Positions 43,198 through 55,489 of a DNA stretch of 62,500 bases are shown in pieces. Below the pieces are notes generated by a model. It saw nothing but the letters and a program-made list of their open reading frames with translations. It was not told the DNA's origin and did not search any database. The stretch is from assembly GCA_905221605.1 (NCBI GenBank), contig CAJNDS010000767.1:1-62500 (forward strand), in the 5' to 3' direction. Every line of letters starts with the position of its first letter. The stretch's first letter is position 1. Position numbers and translations under genes: made by a program. This DNA is from Symbiodinium natans (lineage: Eukaryota; Sar; Dinophyceae; Suessiales; Symbiodiniaceae).

Positions 43198-44227
43198 AAA
43201 CCAATAATTCACAGTACTTTTCTGAGAGATGTGCCGTGGCATGGCAACAGAACTAAGGCAGTGTGGAGCGAGTCCAATGGTTCAAAGAGCGCGTCTCTTA
43301 CATGCCTCAGCCACTGGCGCTCCAGCAGTGAGTCGGTGGGGGCTGTTCCCTTGCTTTGTCTAAAATCAAGATTCAAGACGCTGTAACACAACAGAACCCT
43401 GAGACCACCCTCCAAGATCCGGGCGGACACAGACATGATTGTTCATGGGAGAACGTCCTGGGCTTTCGACACCTCAGGTCTTAGGATGTGGCAGGAATAG
43501 AGAAACGAAGACACAATACGACATGCATACTGGCCCCAGTGGACTGCTGCTTTTTCGCATGCGATAGCTGCCCGTTCTGAAACGTGGATATGGTTCGGTT
43601 GCATTCAGCTGGTTTCATTTCCTCTCTTGTCCTTTGCTTGTATGGAAATCAGCCTGGAAACTGGCCCTTGTGAACGTCAACGCGATCGTGAGAAAAGATG
43701 TTTTAACTTCGGAGAAATCATCAGAAACAATGTTTTAAGATGTTGTTATGGTTGGAAGTTTGGGAAGTGCAGTCGCCTCCCTAAACCTCGGCCCGAGCCG
43801 CGGCCCCAAGACCAACCCAACCCTGGACACAAGTCACATCCCCTCTGTTTTAATCTCATTGGCGCATGCAAGAAGCTAGATTCCACAAACAAGTCTCGAC
43901 CAGCTAACTAAGGTGGCTTGATGGACAGAGCCTCAGCATTCTTCTACACGACGTCCTCTGTGTCCTGCACAGAAAGTGGTTCACATTCAGGGTTGTGTGC
44001 AATTGCAGTGTGTGGCTTCCATCGTTCATGTGTCAGGCACAGACGTGGTTCCGGCCCTTGACCTTCAAAACATGACGTGGGAGCCACAGACTCCTGCTGG
44101 CACATGCAGCAACGTCATGATGCTTGTGTGTTTTCTGATTCGGTCGTGCGTGCTTCTGCGTGGATCATAGCATCACTATGAATTCAAGGGACGTCCAGGC
44201 AGCACCATTTGGGCCAAGCAGTAGCAC
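43198..44227. other. Spacer, nothing recognised
   Basis: Short ORFs only, without motifs. Confidence 0.45.
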
Positions 44228-44897
44228 AGCTTGCCAGTGCTGGAGCCTGAGAGGCGAGACGAGCTTTTGAACTTGGTCGAAGAGGATCCTGAGCTGCTAG
44301 CAGTGGCTCGCGCACAGGTGCACCCTCACCTTGTCTAAGATTTGGTTCACGATCCCGCAAATGCTCGGACATGTCGAGCGAGAGCCACGCCCATTTGCGC
44401 CAGGGTCTTGTGGACGAGCGGGCCATGCGAGTTGTCCGCGTGGTGTCCGCAGACGAGCTGCGCCCCGCGGTGGAGGCGAAACAGCAATGAAACAGCTGAA
44501 CTAATAACCCTGAACATCCCATGATTCAAAGGCCATAGAAAAGCCTGCGATTGAGCTTGCCAGGCACATCAGACCATCAATTGGGATGATCGTTTGCTGT
44601 CCATCTGCGAGCAGCGGGGCAAGGCTGGACCGGCGCAATGCAAAGTAGAATCCGACTGGGGGGCGCACCTCAACTGATAGTGCATTGAGAAGCGGGCTTT
44701 CACCTCCACTGCATTTTGCAGGGCGCCTGAAGCGTCAAGCAGCCCCAATGTACCACAATCGCAAGACCCCTGGCCTAAACACGCTGGATAATGCTGGCCA
44801 ATTCTTTGACATAGTCAATCGAGTTTTGCAGGCTGTTGATATTGCGATAGTTCCTGCACATGCCTCAAAAGTGCAAAGCACGATGGGCCGACTTTAG
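44228..44897 (+). CDS. Possible exons of an unrecognised gene
   Basis: Several adjacent + strand stretches look like exons: LEPERRDELLNLVEEDPELL (about 44237-44296), LRQGLVDERAMRVVRVVSAD with ELRPAVEAKQQ (about 44397-44490), WDDRLLSICEQRGKAGPAQC (about 44584-44643), and LNTLDNAGQFFDIVNRVLQA (about 44778-44837). They are rich in charged and helical residues and free of stops for their length. No domain is recognised and the frames differ, as expected for short introns. A pseudogene is equally possible. Confidence 0.3.
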
Positions 44898-45469
44898 CAT
44901 TAGGTCCTAGAATCTAGAAGCTTTGATGCAGAGCCGACTGCAGAGCCAAAGCGACCGACTCCGCCTGCCGCGCTCATTTTCAACGCACACCGAAAAGCCA
45001 ACTCGAGTTGGCTACGAATGTGGTCATTCCGTATGAATCGAGAGAACAGTGCTCCGAAATTTGCCGACACACATAATTACTCAAGGGTCGCCGCTGACGA
45101 CTAGGCTCGACGCGATCCCCTGCGAAAAGCAACTCCGCCTTGCCTGCAGAAGCTTGCAGGTTCTCCAGGACGACCCCTCTGACAAAACTGCGCAGGCAGG
45201 GCCCATTGTGTTGACCTGCGCGTGCATCTGAAAGGATGTTTAAATTGCATGCATAAATTTAACCTGCCTGCTGCCCAAACAGCCGTCGAGTGAGGTAAAG
45301 TTCCGGGGGAAGATCTGTGCCAGCGTATGGCTTCCATGGGAATGCTTGGTGGACGAGTGGATGGATTTGCAAGAATCCGCCTTCCAACCGCGCGCTGTGC
45401 AGGCTCCGACCTTATCTGGCATTTGTTTCGATGGCAGGGATTACCTGCCCTCCTCCCCTTAAGCCGTAA

Positions 45470-46985
45470 GCAAACCCCAAAACTTTTAGTCAACCCCAAA
45501 CCCTAAGCAAACCCTAAACAAGCCCGCAACCCGAAACAAATTCAACCGCTAAACACACGTTAAACCCTGAAAAACCATAAGCCCTAAACAAACCCTCAAC
45601 CCTCACAAAGCCTAAACCCTAATCAATTCCTAAATCCTAGACACCCTAAATCCTAAACAAGCCTTTGAAGAGGGGTCATTTCTCCGGTGCAGCCATTTAA
45701 AGTCCGCCCAAGCAACCCCGCTGTGCTGTGGCTAGACGGGTTTGAAAAAAAACAAGCCCTAAACCCCAAACCAACCCTAAACCCGAAAGAAGCCTAAACC
45801 CAAAGAAACCCTAAACCGTTAAACGAACCCGCAAAAGAATCAAACTCTAGGCGGGTGGCAAAAGAAAATCAATTCCTCAACCCGAAGCAAACCCTAAACC
45901 CTAAACAAAACCTAAACCCAAAGCAAAACTTAATTTTGAAACAAACCCTAAACAATTGAACAAACCCCATACCCTAACTAAACCCTAAAGCCTCAGCAAA
46001 CCCTAAACAAACCCCAAACAAGCGCTGAACCCAAACCCTAAACAAGCCCTAGACTCCAAACGCCTGAAACCCTGAACAAAACCTAGACCATAAAAACCCT
46101 CAACCCTGAACAAGCCCTAAATCCTAAACAGCCGCCAAGTTCTAAACAAAACCTGAACCCCGAACAAACCTTAAATCCTCAAGAAACTCTAAACCCTGAA
46201 CAAATCCCCTAAACCCTAATAAACCCTAAACCCTAAGCAAACCCTAAACCCAAAACAAGCACCAAACCCTACAAACCCTAAACGCTAAACAAACTCTAAA
46301 CCCGAAAGAAACCTTAAACCCGAAACGAAAACACAAACCCTGAACAAGCCCTAGACACTAAACAAACCATAAACCCTAAACCAACCCTCTACTCTCTACG
46401 CTTAGCAAACCCTAAGTACTAACAAACCCTATACCCCAAACAAGCCTTAAATCATCTTAAATCTAAACCCCACAAACCCTAAACCCCACAAACACTAAGC
46501 CTTAAACTAACCTTACTAAGCCATAAACCCGAAACAAACTCAAACCCCTAAACAAAAACAAAAACTTGAGCACACCCTATACCCTAAGCAAACCTTAAAG
46601 CCCCAACTCTTCACAAACCCTAAGCGCTAAAAAAAGCAACCCCACAAGCTTACCAAACCCTGAGCCTAAACAAACCCTAAATCCAAAGCAATCCTGAAAC
46701 TCTAAACAAGCCCTGCAAGTTTGAACAGACCCTATACCCTAAGCAAACCCTAAACCCTATGCAAACCCTAAACAAACCTGAAACCCTATATAAGAACCCT
46801 AAGCCAACCCCAAACCCTAAAGACACCTGAAACCCTGAATAAACCCTAAGCAAACCCTACACCATAAACAAACCCTCAACTCGACAGAAAACCTAACCCC
46901 CCCAAAACCCTAAAACCATGAACAACTTCTAAACCCTAAACAAACCCGAAATCAAAAACAAACCCTAAACCTTAACAGACACTAA
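45470..46985 (-). repeat. Degenerate telomere-like block, CCCTAAA type
   Basis: About 1.5 kb made of diverged ACCCTAAAC / AACCCTAAACAA units, the complement of TTTAGGG, with variable A-rich spacers. One unrelated insert lies at about 45661-45745. Units are far more diverged than those at 35669-35737, and the G-rich strand is the minus strand here. It has no ORF of note, which explains the absence of coding frames for almost 2 kb. Confidence 0.9.
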
Positions 46986-47784
46986 ACTTGCCCATAGGGG
47001 TCTGAGATAGCGGTCTATGACTCTTCGCTAGGGGGATTGGGAGGCCCGATGGGCAGCTATGGGCCTATAGATTTTCGCTAGACCCCCCTCCGGAATAGCG
47101 GAATAGGGGTCGGGACGGACATGGGATTTGGCATATGGGCCTATGGATAGGCGTATATCCAAAACGGACAGGGGTCTGTCAATGAGGTCCTATGGCCGCT
47201 CATGGTAGGTGTGCGAATGGTGGCATATCCAAAACACAAAGACAGGGGTCTAAATAGGCGACAGCTGTCATAGGGCGGCTACTTTCCGGACTTATCTTCA
47301 GCTATTGAAAGAATTGAATGGTCGCAGTGAGTTGAGAGCTTCCCGAACGTTCACAATACGCCCGAGTTCACAGTTCTTGCCTTCAGCTGGCGTTTGGAAA
47401 CAAGTTTGGGAAACTACGCCGCGGAACAACATCACAACGGCAGCTCTTTGAATCATCGAGTATGTGTTCAGTACGAAGTACGAAGCATCGACGAAGCACA
47501 CTTTGCAAAGATGCCGCAGGCATCAATCACGAAGGAGAGAGGGATTCGTATGGGCCCTGCCAAAGCTGCAAACAATTGCACACCCCAACGCCGCTTCCGT
47601 GCGGAGGAGGCGAAACAAAGCAAAGGAATGAAAAAGGGGATCAGGGGATCATGTTTTCATTGTGTTTTTGTCTTGAAGTTTTTGGTGTGTCTCTGCATCC
47701 TCGGAGTTCCCGTTCCGAGCTCTTTGGAGCCTGGAGGGTTGTAGGCCCAGTGGACCTAACGCCTTCTGGGAAGCCGTGGATGCC
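46986..47784. other. Spacer with short direct and inverted motifs
   Basis: At 46995-47280 the strings GGGGTCT and ATGGGCCTATAG/ATATCCAAAA recur, and TTCGCTAG occurs twice near 47024 and 47084. No coding motif was seen. Confidence 0.4.
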
Positions 47785-48052
47785 CAGGTTGCGCCAATAG
47801 ACGTACTTCAGAAAGAGGTGGAGGACAATTCTTGGATCTCGTGGAAGGTGCATCACCTGACTCAGACAAGCATGGCTTAGATCCAGCTGCTGGAAGGCTG
47901 AAATGGCTGAGTTGGCAGGGCAGTTTGCCGTTGCGATTGAGGACCCATCGAAGCAGGCATAGCCTCGCGAAATGCTTTGACAGTGTCGCTCCTGCAGGAG
48001 GAGCCACAATATCAGCTGACAAAGGTCCAGTTCCCTCCCCCAATCAGTCTTG
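47785..48052 (+). CDS. Possible exons of an unrecognised gene
   Basis: Two coding-like stretches: VAPIDVLQKEVEDNSWISWK (about 47790-47850) and KAEMAELAGQFAVAIEDPSK (about 47898-47960), with a further frame ADKGPVPSPNQS ending at a stop near 48052. Helical, acidic and unmatched. Support is compositional only. Confidence 0.25.
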
Positions 48053-48599
48053 ACCTCAAACCTTCGAGCTGAGGGTCAGGATACTGCTCAGTGGATAAGC
48101 GTGCTGCTCAGCTAAGGTCTTCGTCGATATCTGCCAACATGCACTCTGCAAGACTCGGATCGCACCTGGCTCACAATGTGGCCACCTAGGCTATCAAATC
48201 CGGTTTGTGTTTGTTGCACATGCGCTCAGGCTCCATCGAGGAGTTGGGTGTGATCATAAGTGCGGAAGACTCGGAGTCGGAGGATGATGACGACGACAAC
48301 GACGTAGGCTTTGATGCAGAGGCCCCCTTGCGGCTTGCTTGCTTCCGGATTTTTCTCCGGTGCGCACGATCGTCACGATCGTCCCGCGAGTCCATCGTTC
48401 CATTGAGCCGCCGTTGTCGGGGGGCGAAGACGAGATTGCGAAGACGATGAAAACGAAATTGTTTGCAAGGACCTGATATCCGCCGAGGCCCCCGGACGCC
48501 CGGTTTCTTGAATCAAGAGCCAACGATAGGTGCTCCAGGCATCCACGGCATTCCACGGCCATACTGCCGGGGATGACTCAACAGACTACTGATGAGGAA

Positions 48600-48805
48600 T
48601 CTGCCGAACCCTCCGTCCCTGCTTCTGAAAACGAAATTTGGGGCCCGAAAAAGACATCCGGACGAAGACGAATTTCTGCCCCGAAGACGAGATTTGCCAA
48701 TGTCCAGGGCTCTCCAAAGCGAAGGAAATCGGTCCTGAAGACGAAATTCGGCCCCAAAGGCGAAATTCGGCTTTGAAGACGACATTCGGCCAAGGGGAGG
48801 GTCCT
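48600..48805 (+). repeat. GAAGACGAAATTCGGC short tandem-type repeat
   Basis: About eight to ten imperfect copies of a 16-20 nt unit of the form GAAGACGAAATTCGGCCC occur between 48600 and 48800, with weaker copies at 48430-48460. An open + frame crosses it (48573-48776) but encodes only the repeat. Confidence 0.7.
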
Positions 48806-49949
48806 GGCTTGGGGACAGGAAGGGTCCTTACGTGAAGGCTGTTGGCTCAGCTTATGGGAAAGGCTCTCTGCTGGAGACCTCTTGCCTTCGGGAAGACACC
48901 GGAGGGTAAGGCAGGCGCAGACGATTTCAATAAGGCGATTTGTGAAGACGATTCTCGTGCTGGACCCAGGAGGCAGTGTGCGGTCCCAAGACGCTTGCGG
49001 GAAGGGAACGCTTTCTAAGGGAAGGAAGGGAAGGGGAGGGGGCGGAGCGGGTGTAGTTTATGTGCCAGTCTCATGGGTCCTCTTTTAGTTTCCTGCAACC
49101 TAGAAATTGCCCATGTAGCCACGAGTGTCCCGCAGTGGCCGACGCCATAGTTTTCAGTTTTTTGTTTGAAGACGGGGGGGTACGCAGAAGGGGGCAGGGC
49201 CACGCCAGCGTGTCTCACTCGTAAGCACGGAGGTCGGTCCACAGGGCAAGGGTTCTCGCACAGCCCATGCCTTTGTACTTTCTCCATTGTCCAGCCGGCT
49301 GCCAAGTTGTCCTTGCTTCTTGGGTTGGCCTTAGGTCTTGCGCCGCCCTCAGACGTAGTGGCTGGTGTGTCCTTCCGTTTTCCTTCACCCTCAGAAGCAG
49401 GGCTGGAGGTTTTTCGGAAGATATGTGATATGTGCGATGTGTTGTGCCTTGATGGGTGCCCAGGTAGAGTTAACCATTTTGTTCTTGGGTTTGAGGAAGA
49501 TGTTTGCGCCTGGGTGGAGGGAGTGGCTGCTGTAGAGGAATGTGTCAAAATTTAATTCTGTCTCTGAAGCTGAGGAATCCACCGGCTCTTTGTTTTGGAG
49601 GTGTGTACTCGTATTTTTGATACCCCGCAGTCTTCAGGCCTGGGTTAGGCAGAGGCGGACTTGAGTTGGGAACCCTAAGCCCATAGAGGACCCCTGTAAA
49701 AAGTGTTCTGATTCTCTTGAAGGCTTTTCAATTTGCAAGCAGGTCTGCTTGAGTAAAAACTGCTTGGATGTGATTCTGCTTGCTCCCCAGACCCGAAACC
49801 CTAAATCCTACCCTGCCTTGTGGCTGGTCTGCTTGGCGAGTGTCAACAAACACTCTGTCTTTGCCCAAACATTGAAACTCAAAGGCGACTTTCTTGCCCT
49901 CAGAATCCTTGCACTTGCTCGGGCTTTCTTCCTCAGAAACGGCCCAAGC

Positions 49950-50340
49950 TTGTATTGTAAAGAACATTAGCTCATGAAGACGACTTGCGTTTTCAAACAC
50001 GACATGTACAAACCTGCTTTGCAAAGAAGATTCCACGTAGAGAACTTGCATTAGCACATATACGAATCCTTTCCAGACCTGTCATACGGGCATTGGGTTT
50101 TGTGAAAGCCCGTCGCGCGAGCATTGCGTTTGCAAATGGCGAGGCTGCACCCGCCCTTTTTTCCCCTGCAGGCTTGCTTTGTAAGGAATTCCATGGAGAA
50201 GACTTGCATCTTAAAACATACGAATCCTTTCCAAATCCAACCCCCGCTTTTCATTTATTTTCAAGCCATGCAAGTTTGCTTTGTCAAGAACATCAACCCA
50301 TGAAGAACATAATTAGGAATCTTTCCAAACCCTTCATGCA
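49950..50340 (+). repeat. Degenerate minisatellite, about 60-150 nt spacing
   Basis: Four diverged copies of a unit of the form TTTGYAARGAAYATTCCATG followed by AGAAGACTTGCATTTTAAAA and CATACGAATCCTTTCCAAACC start near 49957, 50018, 50176 and 50279. Confidence 0.65.
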
Positions 50341-52365
50341 ACTATTGTGTTTGCACATGGAGTGGGGGTGAACCCCCCCCCCCACCCCTCCCAACAAAAA
50401 AAAAGTGCCAGCCAGCAACTTGCCCCACGTTCGAGGCGTAATAAATACGATAAGAAGCTGTCATCTGTAGCAGCTCGGGTCAGAAAAACCGGTGACCACA
50501 CTCTCCAAAAGAACTGCGAATCGGCGCGGGTCGGAGGACAGGGCCGAGTCAGCTTATGTCCCCAAACAGTGCGGAGTCCGAGAAGTGTTCGGCATCGCCA
50601 CCAGTTCGATGACACCCACGTCCCCGAGCAAATGCCTTCATGAGCTCGTTGTGGATGCAGTCATGTCAGGATCAAGATGATCGGCCTGCAACTGGTGAGC
50701 TTCAGGTGCGGGACCGGGATACAAGGCTACGAGTGCAGCCCCTTACATAAAAGTAAAGTAGAGTTGAAATGCCAGAGTTGGCAGCGCACCTGGAGACCCT
50801 CCACTCTAGCAGTACCCCACAGAGGCCACAGAGTAATCCCCCGCGTATGCCTGAGGTGCCAAACTCCAGAGTATCTGACATAGTAATACATCGTATCCTT
50901 TGTGTATCTCTGAAGTGCTCAATCATCTCAATCTAACTGACGACGACAAAATTGTTTCGTTTTGACTTTGGGAAAGGGGGGGGGGGTGTTCGAAGTTCGA
51001 AGCAATGACTGACTGCACCGGCGCGTTTGCTCTTGATGCCGGCTTGAACTTGATACTCTTGGCTTGTGATCATCTTCTGATTCAAGCAGTAGCGTTTGCA
51101 GAGTCACGTCGTGCCGGTTTGGGGATGTTGCGTTTGGGCGAGGCTGGTAGGATGGCAGTACACGTAAGGTGTAGGAAACATGGTGCCCAGGAGGCACACT
51201 GCATGAAGTAACTGTCCAAGGTATGCTCAGAAATGGGTTTCGGGTTATGGCGTTTTGCAGAGTACTTGTGTAATCAGGTTGCCGCCGCCGAGGAGGTCGG
51301 CCTCCGGGATCTTTTGTCTTGTGAAACCATCGTAGCCCCATGAACGCAATGCAGGATGTTTGCAGCAAAAAGCTTGATTGTATCTGCCTGCTTTCTCCAT
51401 GCTAAGCCTGCTAAGCATCGGCATTTTTGTGTCAAGCGTTCCGCATCGTTCTGCTGGCTGCTGCCGGCATGACAAGGCCGCGAGCCTTGCTGACGATGGC
51501 AGCAGCCCAGAGCTCATGGGCAGGTCCAGGTTGCAGATGGTGAGCGCAGAAGACCAACCGAACACAACCTCTTGCAAACCTGGTTTCGACAAGGTCCTAA
51601 GAGGCAGAGAACGGCATGAACGCGGCGCCTCTGACCTCTGAGCGGTACGCGGTACGACCAGCCCTTTTTTGGCCTGGGCCAGGCTAGAAGAACTAGCTCG
51701 TAAGCATGCGAAACCAGCTGCGTCTGGAGGTCCACTGGAGGCAGTACTGTACAGTACAAGAGCCAGAATAATCGACAGACCTGTAGGGTGTCCGCAGGCT
51801 GCCTGCACAGCATTCTCATGCACGTTGCGATGCAAGAGGTGCAAAACCCGGCAAAAAATGAACCCAGGGCACGTGCGATGCAACGGGGTGCAAGTACGTA
51901 GACAATTGCACAACTTTGCGCGAGTTCAGCACAGGGCCATGGCATGCGCAACGCCCTTTGTGGCCGCAGCATTGTTTTGGAAGCCGTAGCGGGATGCTTG
52001 AGAGATTGTAGGGGTTCGACTGCCGCCGTCCCGTGCAAAAAGATCATGGGCGAGCAGGTGCGTGAGCATTTGCTCTGTTTGCTTCATTTGGAAAGGGGCA
52101 GGGCAACGGAAGGCAATCCAAGATCCAAGCTCCCAGCCGGAGCAGGCTTCAACGAAGCCTGAGGCCAGCATTCGGCAGTTAAACGCACAGCATCTCTTCA
52201 TCTCTATTCCGCCCTTCACTACCCTCTACGACCTCTACGAAGCAGTCTTAATTCGCAGGAACGATGTGGCCATGTCCAATCATAACATTTCCCAGTGGCC
52301 CATATGCCTCGGGACATGAGTGCAAAGACTTGTTTTTGTCGTGTGAATGAGAGGATCCTGCCGAC
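50341..52365. other. Stretch without a supportable gene
   Basis: Overlapping short ORFs on both strands, none with motifs. A run of eight or more G lies at 50981-50990 and a C run at 50370-50390. Confidence 0.45.
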
Positions 52366-53323
52366 ATGGCCATGTCGGCTGAAGAAGCAGCAAAGGAAGC
52401 AAAACGAGCTGAAATTGCTGCTCGCGTTGCAGCTGCACAAGCTGAACGTCAGAAGGCTAAATGGTGGAGCGGATGCTGAGAGTCGCAGATTCATCTTCAC
52501 GTCTGGATTGTTGGACATCCCATCTCCCGTCAGGCTGAGACGCTCAAAGCCTTTCAAGAAGCAAAGAAACAGGAGATTGAGGAGAAGGGGACGTCCTATT
52601 ACGGAGAACACCAGGGCATTACATGTGACTTGGCTGCGTTCTTTCGTCGTGTGCTGCAAGAATGGATCGTGATCTTGTGGAGCATCCTGCTGCCTCGAGA
52701 AGAGATCAGGGCAACCAGGGCCAGCCTCCGAACCCTGATTCTACTCAACTGGCTCTACTGCGGGTTCTAGAGTGGAATGTGCAGTGACAGCACTAGTCAC
52801 AATCTTTCCTAGCCCTGGATGCGAGGTGATGCTTGTGCGGTCGTTCCCATTTTTGGATACCGCTATGCTTGCAAGTCATGCGCCTCGCACGATGTGTGCG
52901 AGTCCTGCTATGATGCTTGGGCGGGCGGAACAGGCCCGAGCACAAAGGAAGGTCCAGTTGCAATTGCCGTTTGGACTCGGTGCTTGGGTGCAGGTGTCAT
53001 GCCAAACAAGCTGGCGAAGCAGACGCTCAGTACCAACCCAGTTGACCATTCGTTCAAACTCTACAAGGAGCACGTCGCAGTTTGCGCCTGACCAGGGTGG
53101 AATCGAGAAGAGCCATTGTACGAAACCGCTTTCAGAATCCCCATGGTGGTTTCTGCATAGCCGCATGAGCCCGTGTTCCCTGCAGTGCCCTTGATTTGTT
53201 ATGACCATAGCTGTACAATGCTGTACGTGTGTCAGAGAGGATCAGACCTTCAAGCCTGTTGTGAAGTCAACTGGCGGCCCCTCTGTGAAGTCAGCGCCGA
53301 AGCTAAAGCCAAACGATAATTGA
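52366..53323 (+). CDS. Small ZZ-type zinc-finger protein
   Basis: A probable start at ATG 52366 opens an Ala/Lys/Glu-rich helix (AEEAAKEAKRAEIAARVAAA). The frame meets a stop at 52477, so a junction between about 52455 and 52500 is unresolved. The next stretch, in phase, reads HPISRQAETLKAFQEAKKQE and YYGEHQGIT to 52624. A GT-AG intron (52625-52825) joins it to exon 52826-52933, creating the ZZ finger TCDACAVVPIFGYRYACKSC and DVCESCYDAWAGG with C-x2-C...C-x2-C...C-x2-C spacing. A probable 60-nt GC-AG intron (52934-52993) leads to NKLAKQTLSTNPVDHSFKLY, and another GT-AG intron (53074-53239) to DQTFKPVVKSTGG, stop at 53321-53323. ZZ fingers bind two zinc ions and usually mediate protein contacts, for example with histone tails or N-degrons; the partner here is unknown. 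Confidence 0.68.
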
Positions 53324-54224
53324 AGCTCGGATGCATGCAGTAGACGGGCGCACCTGCTTACATCTTTCGAAAGTTCTTGTGTGGGTGCATTGGCAAGTCA
53401 AGGTGCTTGTGGATCTGGCAAGAAGCAGCTCTTTGGCATATGGCTCCATCCTTTTCGGCAGGTTTTCCACAATTCTGCTTGGCTATGTGTTTCCTTGTTT
53501 GTGCTTGCAGTCAGCATATCTTGTCAGTACACGGGCAGCATGGCAGAGCCGTGTGAGCGTCCTGAGGTATAAGAAGTGCTGCATGAACAGCAAGTGACGT
53601 TTGTTTGGGGAGCATCAGCGACCAGTGCCTGTGTACAGGGAAGCACTTTCCAACACACGGCCCGCTTTGTGATGCATGCCAGCAAAAACAAAAGCCAAGT
53701 AACAGTTTGCATGGCGGATGCATGTGCATGCATGTACACGTTGCAGTCTGCCGAAAATTCCCTAGCTTGGAGCGGACGCCAGCGGGTGCCTTTGCACATC
53801 GCCTCAAGCTGGTAGCAGTCGCTAGTCGGGCCGGTAAGATGTTCTGGGCTCAGCTGCTGAGTTGACCTGTCTAGAGTGTCTCAACTCGGATGCTCTGGTG
53901 ATAGTGGCACGTCTTCACAACACATTGTGTACAAGACATGCGGAAGTTCTTCAGGCTGGTCCCAGCGCGCTTAACTTCGGAGACGCTTGCACCTTTCGCA
54001 ACGTGCTGAAGGCCTTTGAGCCCTTGCAGCCCCCAAATCTGTGGACCAAGCTGAGAGGCACAGAAGAGCTGAAGGTGATGGAGGAGGAGACGGAATCTGA
54101 GGAAAGTGGTCGTGAGGATGGTGAGGACCAGGTTGAGGATGCTGCCGCAGTCAATGATGCAGCCAGCGCTACCAACAGGGAAGAGGCGCGCACATTTGGC
54201 GAAAGTGCTTACTTGTGCTTCTAG
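53324..54224 (+). CDS. Possible exons, acidic C-terminus, unrecognised
   Basis: The most coding-like part is ACTFRNVLKAFEPLQPPNLW (about 53985-54044) followed by KLRGTEELKVMEEETESEES and an acidic Glu/Asp run to about 54160, all in the frame that closes at 54224. Upstream, THGPLCDACQQKQKP near 53657-53700 has one CxxC pair that could begin another zinc finger. No chain of exons could be fixed. Confidence 0.35.
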
Positions 54225-54860
54225 TTTTTTGGTAATGCAATCGATGGCTCTGCGGCTCCTAGGATGCCGGAGTTCCTGACGGGCATGAGGATCACAGTGC
54301 AGTCGGCTTGGGTTCAACCGTTCCATGGGATGGCCAAACCTGCCATCCAACGCCTGTTGAGCTGGTGCGACGGCGATATGCTGTGATCCCATGTAACGCT
54401 GTGTACCATTTTGGGCTTTCTGAGGCTGAGCACTGTGAGCAGTCCAGAGACTCAGAAACTTCAGCATCTCCAGAGGCGTGTGCGTGACTGCTCGGCTGTC
54501 GTAACTGTCCAATTATCGTATCCCAGCAAATGCTTGGAGGAACTGCGGCAAATAGCATCATCTTGTTGCTCCGATGGTGCGGCCTTGCTGCGCCGGCTCC
54601 CAAACCGGCGGAAGTCCTTTTTGACTTTCAGCGACCACGAACAAAGAACTGCCAAGGCAAAGGCGAACTTCAGGAAGCGGTACGGAAGTTGACACGAGGG
54701 CAGGTGCAAGCGCGCATGTTGAATCAGGTTAAATGAATCATGTTTACAATTTCGAAATGATTTGGTTGAGAGACAAGTTGCAGTAGGGTCACTAGGGGCG
54801 TGGGAAGTGCTACAGGCTCTACTGGAGCGGGCCGAGCCAGTCATGGGCTTCCCTCTCGGC
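54225..54860. other. Spacer, nothing firmly recognised
   Basis: A basic stretch (RTKNCQGKGELQEAVRKLTR, about 54636-54700) could be an exon but has no family match. Confidence 0.35.
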
Positions 54861-55304
54861 CTGTGATTTGCACCTGCGTTGCAGTTCCGCTGCCACTTTT
54901 GTTGTATTTTCATTTGGTTTAATGTGTATGCATATTATCTATGTGGGTTGCAAAGCGGCACTGGCTCTGGAAAAGGAGATGGTCAGACAGCTACGCATCA
55001 ACATCAACATGGGCAGTTCCTTGGTTCCGGTTGTATCCCGGCGCCAAGTGGGAAAACACCAAAACAACGAGGACGCCATTCGAGACGGCATCATCAAAGC
55101 CCGAGACGCCGATGTAAAATGGGGGACGATAAACCCGATGGCAAACCACAATCCGTCTGAGTGTGTCGCAGCCTCCAGAAAGGCGCATGCGAGCCCCATT
55201 TACCAAACGCTTTATCCTCGAGAAGGGATCTTTACTCGCTTGTGACTTTGTTTGAATTCTCGCTTGTGACTTTTTCTTGTTTCTCGCTTGTGACTTTTTG
55301 AAAG

Positions 55305-55430
55305 AAGCTACTCGGGGCGCACTTAGGCATGCTAAACCACTTGGGGGTGGCTCCAAACTACTCGGGGCGCACTCAGGCATGCTCCAACTGGCTCCACACC
55401 ACTCGGGGCGCGCTTAGGCTGCTTCTCACT
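55305..55430 (+). repeat. Three copies of a CTCGGGGCGC unit
   Basis: ACTCGGGGCGCACTTAGGCATGC-like units begin near 55311, 55361 and 55400, separated by GGCTCCA-containing spacers, inside the 0.9 kb element. Confidence 0.75.
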
Positions 55431-55489
55431 TGTGACTTTTCTTGCGTACAGAGGCTCAAAACACTGCAAAGCACCACACCTGGCTGTGA

